Assembly (NCBI RefSeq): GCF_000687475.1
Contig: NC_057317.1
Coordinates: 4,774,501 to 4,838,500, forward strand
Length of the DNA stretch: 64,000 nt
From: Ustilaginoidea virens
Taxonomy: Eukaryota > Ascomycota > Sordariomycetes > Hypocreales > Clavicipitaceae
Direction: 5' to 3'
The notes beneath the pieces are model-generated. The model ran no database searches. It saw nothing but the letters and a program-made list of their open reading frames with translations, and was not told where the DNA came from. Positions 59,238-64,000 of the stretch are shown one piece after another. Within the stretch, counting starts at the first letter, position 1. The number at the start of each line of letters is the position of its first letter. A program made the position numbers and the translations under genes.

Positions 59238-61521
59238 AAGGAAAAAAGGAGGGCGCAAAGGGTCTGGATTCCATCGAAAAGATGGCGGGGATGAACTCAC
59301 GCGCTCCACTCGAGAACACGCCTCTTCTGGTGACCACTCCGATAGTCGATCTGATCATGAATAGCAGCGCGGATGACATGCCCATGGTGATGCCTGGCAA
59401 GAATGTGGTCACGGCCTTTATCAACAGGACCCCCACACGGAGGTCGCCTGCACTGTGTCCAGGGAGCAGAGTTCAACCACCCACCACTACTATGTTTTTC
59501 TCTTTTTTTTTTCTTTTCGTTTCCCTATCTCTTTACTCTATCGCATCAGATACTGGCGTTGGGGAGGTTGTTGTTGGGGGGGAAGGAGGCCGGGGTTTTT
59601 TTTTTTTTTTTGCTGTTTCAGCATCGCAGCCCATTTTGCTCTGCGTATCCTGCCATCTCTGTTTCCACCACGTACTTTTCTCTTCTCTACTACCTACCTA
59701 TGTAGATCTCCCCCTTTCCCCCCCCTTTTTTTTTCTTTTCATGACGCAAGTGGGAAATTTGATTCGAGGTTTTCCTGCTGGATAGAATGGGCGCGCTTGC
59801 CCACGCATCATCACCAAGACGGGGCTGGGCGGGTGGACAGGCCCCACGACTTGATTCATTTCATTTATCTCGCAAATAGACCAGGTCGGACGCTCCATTG
59901 CTCATTTCCCGCAGGGTGATCGTCGACGCCGGCAAAGGCGGACGCACAGGCTCGGCATATCCGTCCGGGATGCCGCTGTTTGGCAAGCTTGGTCGGCCGA
60001 GCTCGCACGGGGTCCCTATGTCTCATTGCAGTTCTTCAACCATGTCGCAGCCGACCATTGTTTTCCCCCTGCAGGGGGCTTCCGAGCGGCGCCGTGGGGG
60101 AAGATCGTCGCCGGCGTCCAATCGGGGCGAGGCGCGTTGGGACGCGCGCGCACTTGTGCAATTTGCCTCCTGGGGGGGGGGGATAGCCATGCAGAAACGA
60201 GGTTGGGAATGCACATGCAGTCTGCCGTTGCTGGAGCTGGACCCCTGGGCCCTGCCTGGATGGGGTGGGGGGGGGGGGGTTTGCGAGGCCGGCATCTGAG
60301 GGGTCCGAGGGTCTCAACCAGGGCCACGTGGGCTGCAGAAGGAAGACAGACCGGCCCATCTAGATTCTAGGGTTACTTATGCACTTTGTCTGTGTGCTTG
60401 TTTCCTCATCTCATCACGTAGGTGACTGGGTAGCTTGCTTGTTTGTTTTATCATTGGGGATTCATTTATGCGATTATTCAATCATTCATTTGCTGGTTGC
60501 TTTTTTTTTTTTTCCCTTTTTTCCTTTTTTGCTCTTTTTTTTATTTATTTATTTATTTATTTATTTTTTTTTATCCAGGCAACGGCCAGGCCAACTCGCA
60601 CTTGCCCCCGGCCAGACGAGAGAATCGCTCCTGCAGAATGCACGCGCTCCTAACTAATCTTTCCTAGCGCGGAAGCTGCGACCGAAACGCCACGGCTCTT
60701 TTCCAAAACGCACTAGCAGAGCGCACGACGACGCCCTTCTAGCCCGAATCTGCGCCGCCAATTATACCGGAACCTCTACTCCCAATGCCACATGCCAGTC
60801 CTCTTCCCCAAGCCTCGATGGGCCACAGCGGCGTCTGCCCGCCGGGGTGTGTGGCAGGATGCCGCAAAACGACTTCGCCGCCGTAGACCCTTCTCGGCGG
60901 ACGTGTCTTGTCTGTCGTGTCTACTGCGCGATTGATGACGACGAGGCAGAGCGCGGCGCTGACGCTGGAAATCAGGGCTGGCTCCCTTCCGGCTTCGCCA
61001 ACCAACTGCCCGAGGCAGACGGCATGCAGAAATCCCCTGCTTGGCCTGCTCTGGGGACCATGGTCGGAAGCAAGCCTCCCCCTTGGCAACGGTTGCATGC
61101 CATGCCGAAAGGGCGGTTTCGCAGGCATCGCGCAATTTGCCCGCAAAACAAGTCTCAAACATCATCACCACCCCGGTGCCCGCACCACCCAATTACCGGT
61201 CGGCAATCACCGCCAACCAGTCTGTGCGCTGCTTCGGATCTCTCCAGCTCATGACAAGATGCAGGCGCAAGAGACAGGGACAGGCATGCTTGACTGCCAT
61301 GGCAAAAGCAAAGTCTCGTCTCATCCGCCCCCTCGTCTCCATCCACGACAGCGGGCATATAAAGACATGTGTCGTCTGCCGCTCCTTTAGCTGTTGGCCG
61401 CAGCAAGATATCCTTCCTTTCAGCAGCGTGTTTAGCAAACTTGTTCATACATTCGTCATTCGCTATCTAACCTCTAGTCAGTCCTTTCCAAATCTGCTTA
61501 TACGCGTCGACGAATTTCACG
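59238..61521. other. 2.3-kb intergenic region before the repeat-protein gene
   Basis: No supported gene. Contains T-runs at 59595-59611, 60501-60513 and ATTT tetramers at 60541-60563, plus G-runs at 60172-60182 and 60266-60279. The right-hand 200 bases hold the core promoter of the secreted repeat protein. Confidence 0.6.
61358..61363 (+). promoter_or_regulatory. TATA box of the secreted repeat-protein gene
   Basis: TATAAA within GGGCATATAAAGACATG, 164 bases before the ATG at 61522 and the only good match in this promoter. A clear TATA box fits a regulated, strongly expressed secreted product; that last point is inference. Confidence 0.6.
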
Positions 61522-63012
61522 ATGCATTCCTCAGTTTACGCCGTTCTCCTCACCTGCCTTTACGGCAGCTCCTTCGGTGCTCCCATTGTCAATACTGGCA
61601 ATGTCCTCGCGGGCTGGAGCAACGTTGCTTCTGCTGCTGGGGATTTAGCCAAGGGCGTGGACCTTGGATCCGCCCCTGTCATAACCAAGAAGGACGTTGT
61701 CGATGTGGACGCCCTTGCCAATGTCGATGCAACCGTCTTGCGTCGACAAGTCATCCCAGGTGTCGATGGACTGGTCGACAAGCTGCCTTTTGGAGAAGTC
61801 ACCAAGGATCTCCCTGTCGACAAGCTCCCGATTGACAAGCTCCCAATCGACAAGCTCCCTATCGTTGGCGGTGTTAAGCGAGATATCATCCCAGGTGTCG
61901 ATGGACTGGTCAATAAGCTGCCTTTTGCTGGAGAAGTCACCAAGGATCTCCCGATCGACAAGCTCCCGATCGACAAGCTCCCGATCGACAAGCTCCCGAT
62001 CGACAAGCTCCCGATCGACAAGCTCCCTGTCGATAAGCTTCCTATTAACAAGCTCCCTATCGTTGGCGGTATTAAGCGAGATATTATCCCAGGTGTCGAT
62101 GGACTGGTCGATAAGCTGCCTTTTGTTGGAGAAGTCACCAAGGATCTCCCTGTCGACAAGCTCCCTGTCGATAAGCTTCCTATTAACAAGCTCCCTATCG
62201 TTGGCGGTATTAAGCGAGACATTATCCCAGGTGTCGATGGACTGGTCGATAAGCTGCCTTTTGTTGGAGAAGTCACCAAGGATCTCCCTGTCGACAAGCT
62301 CCCTGTCGATAAGCTTCCTATTAACAAGCTCCCTATCGTTGGCGGTATTAAGCGAGACATTATCCCAGGTGTCGATGGACTAGTCGATAAGCTGCCTTTT
62401 GTTGGAGAAGTCACCAAGGATCTCCCTGTCGACAAGCTCCCTGTCGATAAGCTTCCTATTAACAAGCTCCCTATCGTTGGCGGTATTAAGCGAGACATTA
62501 TCCCAGGTGTCGATGGACTGGTCGATAAGCTGCCTTTTGTTGGAGAAGTCACCAAGGATCTCCCTGTCGACAAGCTCCCTGTCGATAAGCTTCCTATTAA
62601 CAAGCTCCCTATCGTTGGCGGTATTAAGCGAGACATTATCCCAGGTGTCGATGGACTAGTCGATAAGCTGCCTTTTGTTGGAGAAGTCACCAAGGATCTC
62701 CCTGTCGACAAGCTCCCTATCGATAAGCTTCCTATCGTTGGCGGTGTTAAGCGAGACATGATCCCAGGTGTCGATGGACTGGTCGATAAGCTGCCTTTTG
62801 TTGGAGAAGTCACCAAGGATCTCCCTATCGACAAGCTCCCTATCGTTGGCGGTATTAAGCGAGACATGATCCCAGGTGTCGATGGACTGGTCAATAAGCT
62901 GCCTTTTGTTGGAGAAGTCACCAAGGATATTACTGGCACTGGGCTCAATGGTGTTGAAGATCGTGTTATCGGAGGCTTGTCACACACCATTCCCGCCAGC
63001 AAAGGAAATTAA
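61522..63012 (+). CDS. Secreted tandem-repeat protein, putative Kex2-processed multi-peptide precursor
   Basis: An intronless 496-residue protein. Residues 1-20 form a signal peptide (SVYAVLLTCLYGSSFGA). A pro-region follows to residue 75, ending VLRR. Then come nine units starting [QD][VIM]IPGVDGLV at residues 76, 121, 187, 233, 279, 325, 371, 412 and 448. Unit lengths are 45, 66, 46, 46, 46, 46, 41, 36 and 49. The first eight end GG[VI]KR, a classic Kex2 site; the last lacks it and runs into a unique tail ending TIPASKGN. Inside each unit KLPF, GEVTKD and a variable number of [DN]KLP[IV] pentapeptides recur. There is no Cys, Tyr, Trp or His in the full-length units, so disulphides or Tyr crosslinks are excluded there. 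Proteolytic release of peptides is inferred from layout. A structural cell-wall or surface protein is the main alternative. Confidence 0.85.
   Translation: MHSSVYAVLLTCLYGSSFGAPIVNTGNVLAGWSNVASAAGDLAKGVDLGSAPVITKKDVVDVDALANVDATVLRRQVIPGVDGLVDKLPFGEVTKDLPVDKLPIDKLPIDKLPIVGGVKRDIIPGVDGLVNKLPFAGEVTKDLPIDKLPIDKLPIDKLPIDKLPIDKLPVDKLPINKLPIVGGIKRDIIPGVDGLVDKLPFVGEVTKDLPVDKLPVDKLPINKLPIVGGIKRDIIPGVDGLVDKLPFVGEVTKDLPVDKLPVDKLPINKLPIVGGIKRDIIPGVDGLVDKLPFVGEVTKDLPVDKLPVDKLPINKLPIVGGIKRDIIPGVDGLVDKLPFVGEVTKDLPVDKLPVDKLPINKLPIVGGIKRDIIPGVDGLVDKLPFVGEVTKDLPVDKLPIDKLPIVGGVKRDMIPGVDGLVDKLPFVGEVTKDLPIDKLPIVGGIKRDMIPGVDGLVNKLPFVGEVTKDITGTGLNGVEDRVIGGLSHTIPASKGN
61747..62929 (+). repeat. Nine-unit coding tandem repeat (138-bp core period)
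   Basis: Four consecutive full 138-bp units start at 62080, 62218, 62356 and 62494, differing by only one or two bases. They are flanked by longer and shorter variants (135, 198, 123 and 108 bp, and a degenerate last copy). The size steps correspond to gain or loss of the 15-bp pentapeptide module. Confidence 0.93.
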
Positions 63013-63677
63013 GAATTGTCACGGGTCGGGGGGCGGGGTTCATGTTCATGTTCATGATAGGATCACGATGCTGTGTATTCGTGGCGGCACAATGTATTTA
63101 TTGTAACCTGCAAGCTCGTTGGATCTTTGACCTTCGAGTTGGAGATGTTTTGATGCGTATACTCTATTTCAGGAAAATAGAACGGGCGCTCAAATGCTTA
63201 TTGAGTATATATACCAAGATACGAAGTGTTTATATTGAGCGATAGCATCCTTGGATAACACACGTCAATGTCTCGCAATGTGTACGGAGTAATTGCGACT
63301 GGGCTTTGAATCGGCGGCAGATGCGGAATTGATCCGATATTCGGCGGTGACGTTGACGGTGACACTGACGGTGACGTTGCAAGCGGCTTGAGCCAAGTCA
63401 CTCCGCCTGCCCCGCCCAGGAAGGCGCAATCGAGCAACGACTACTCCGTACTCCGTACAGTAACAACAGCTGCCTACGGAGGGAGTGCCTTGCCAAAACT
63501 ACTGGTGGAAGGCGCCACCAGGGGCCAGGACGGACAACGACTGACTGTCATTGGTTCCCCCGCTCTTCTGCCAGACTCGATTGAATCCTTGGAGGACGAC
63601 GGATTCTGTCTGCTTCACACACTCTCTTGGCCATTGACGCCTAAAAGGTGGCCAACCCGGGCCAGCATTCATTCAGC
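63013..63677. other. Intergenic between the repeat-protein gene and ERS1
   Basis: AT-richer 3' flank (63050-63290), then a GC-rich promoter with ACTCCGTA/TACGGAGT motifs at about 63281-63290 and 63440-63460 and a GACGGTGAC repeat near 63344-63380. No gene is seen. Confidence 0.6.
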
Positions 63678-64000
63678 ATGAGCTTTCTCCAGGCCCTGTC
63701 CGGCCTCGTTGGCTGGATCTACACCTTTTGCTGGAGCGCATCGTTTTACCCCCAGCTACTACTCAATCTTGGCAACAAGAGCACCGCGGGCACCACCGTC
63801 GACTTTCCCTTCATCAACTCGTTAGGTATGGCGCGCCAAAAGCATGCTTGTCATGTCCCTGCGAGGAAGACGAAGCAGACGACGGCCGGGTGCTGACAAG
63901 GAGACGCAGGATTCCTTGCTTATTTCGCCTCCAACACTGCCTTCTACTACTCCCCCGCCATCCGCAAGCAGTACGCCGCCAGACACAACCGTCTCACCCC
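63678..64000 (+). CDS. ERS1: Cystinosin homologue (PQ-loop cystine/H+ symporter), partial
   Basis: Exports cystine from the vacuole or lysosome together with protons. Only the 5' part is present; the gene runs off the right edge. Exon 1 (63678-63825) encodes MSFLQALSGLVGWIYTFCWSASFYPQLLLNLGNKSTAGTTVDF in stretches typical of the family. SFYPQLLLN is the first PQ-loop motif, and the STAGTTVDFPF stretch follows. A GT..AG intron (63826-63909) joins in frame to FLAYFASNTAFYYSP and the start of the next loop. The order GWIYTFCWSASFYPQ to FPFINSLGFLAYF is diagnostic of cystinosins rather than other PQ-loop proteins. Confidence 0.9.

Noticed and set aside
61747..62929. CRISPR-like look of regularly spaced repeats
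   Set aside because: The 138-bp units are contiguous and coding, with no unique spacers, in a eukaryotic intronless gene.
61560..63002. A 480-codon open frame antisense to the secreted repeat protein
   Set aside because: It is open only because the repeat codons on the other strand (GAC AAG CTC CCT) contain no stop when reversed. It has no signal, family or splice support and mirrors the sense repeats exactly.
61522..63012. Dikaritin (ustiloxin/phomopsin-like) RiPP precursor
   Set aside because: The Kex2 layout fits, but the full units have no Tyr core residue, the units are long, and no DUF3328 or other tailoring gene lies in the window. Kept only as a general Kex2-processed repeat protein.

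Overview
The window is nuclear DNA from a filamentous ascomycete. The genes carry short introns (about 50-300 bp) with GT..AG borders. The products match Sordariomycete families, among them fungal aprataxin Hnt3, POT1, UreD, a rhodopsin-domain integral membrane protein and an aspartate/glutamate carrier. GC content is high and intergenic DNA is full of long homopolymers and microsatellites. The overall look suggests Hypocreales, but that placement is inference. No transposon, CRISPR array, rRNA or tRNA gene was recognised.

Layout, left to right. AT-rich possible repeat relic; glyoxalase II (+); calmodulin-like EF-hand protein (+); eIF4E-like cap-binding protein (-); hypothetical protein (+); short kinesin-3 (-); AT-hook/HMGA-like protein (+); aprataxin-like Hnt3 (-); DEAH-box RNA helicase of the YLR419W/DHX29/DHX57 type (-); importin alpha (-) divergent from POT1 (+); cohesin subunit Scc3 (-) divergent from urease accessory protein UreD (+); RNA polymerase III subunit Rpc53 (+); fungal rhodopsin-domain membrane protein (-); a 4.4-kb gene-free stretch; a regulator with a C-terminal Zn2Cys6 cluster (-); a 9.1-kb gene-free stretch; B-type cyclin (+); calcium-regulated mitochondrial aspartate/glutamate carrier (+); a secreted tandem-repeat protein (+); and the 5' part of the cystinosin homologue ERS1 (+), cut by the right edge.

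Most of these are single-copy housekeeping genes, several linked loosely by theme: chromosome and telomere maintenance (POT1, Scc3, Hnt3, AT-hook protein, cyclin B) and gene expression (eIF4E, Rpc53, helicase, importin alpha). There are no operons and no sign of a biosynthetic cluster.

The standout locus is 61522-63012. It encodes an intronless 496-residue protein with a predicted signal peptide, a short pro-region ending in Arg-Arg, and nine tandem units of 36-66 residues. Eight of the units end in Lys-Arg. This is the architecture of a Kex2-processed repeat precursor that would release many near-identical proline-rich peptides. The units lack Cys, Tyr, Trp and His, so they do not fit the known tyrosine-crosslinked dikaritin peptides. 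The central units are almost identical in DNA, with a two-unit higher-order pattern that implies recent expansion.

Other points of note are two genes whose coding sequence begins with a tiny exon (3 nt in the EF-hand gene, 12 nt in cyclin B), the very large divergent promoter region between the Zn2Cys6 regulator and cyclin B, and a recurrent ACTCCGTA/TACGGAGT palindrome scattered through intergenic DNA.
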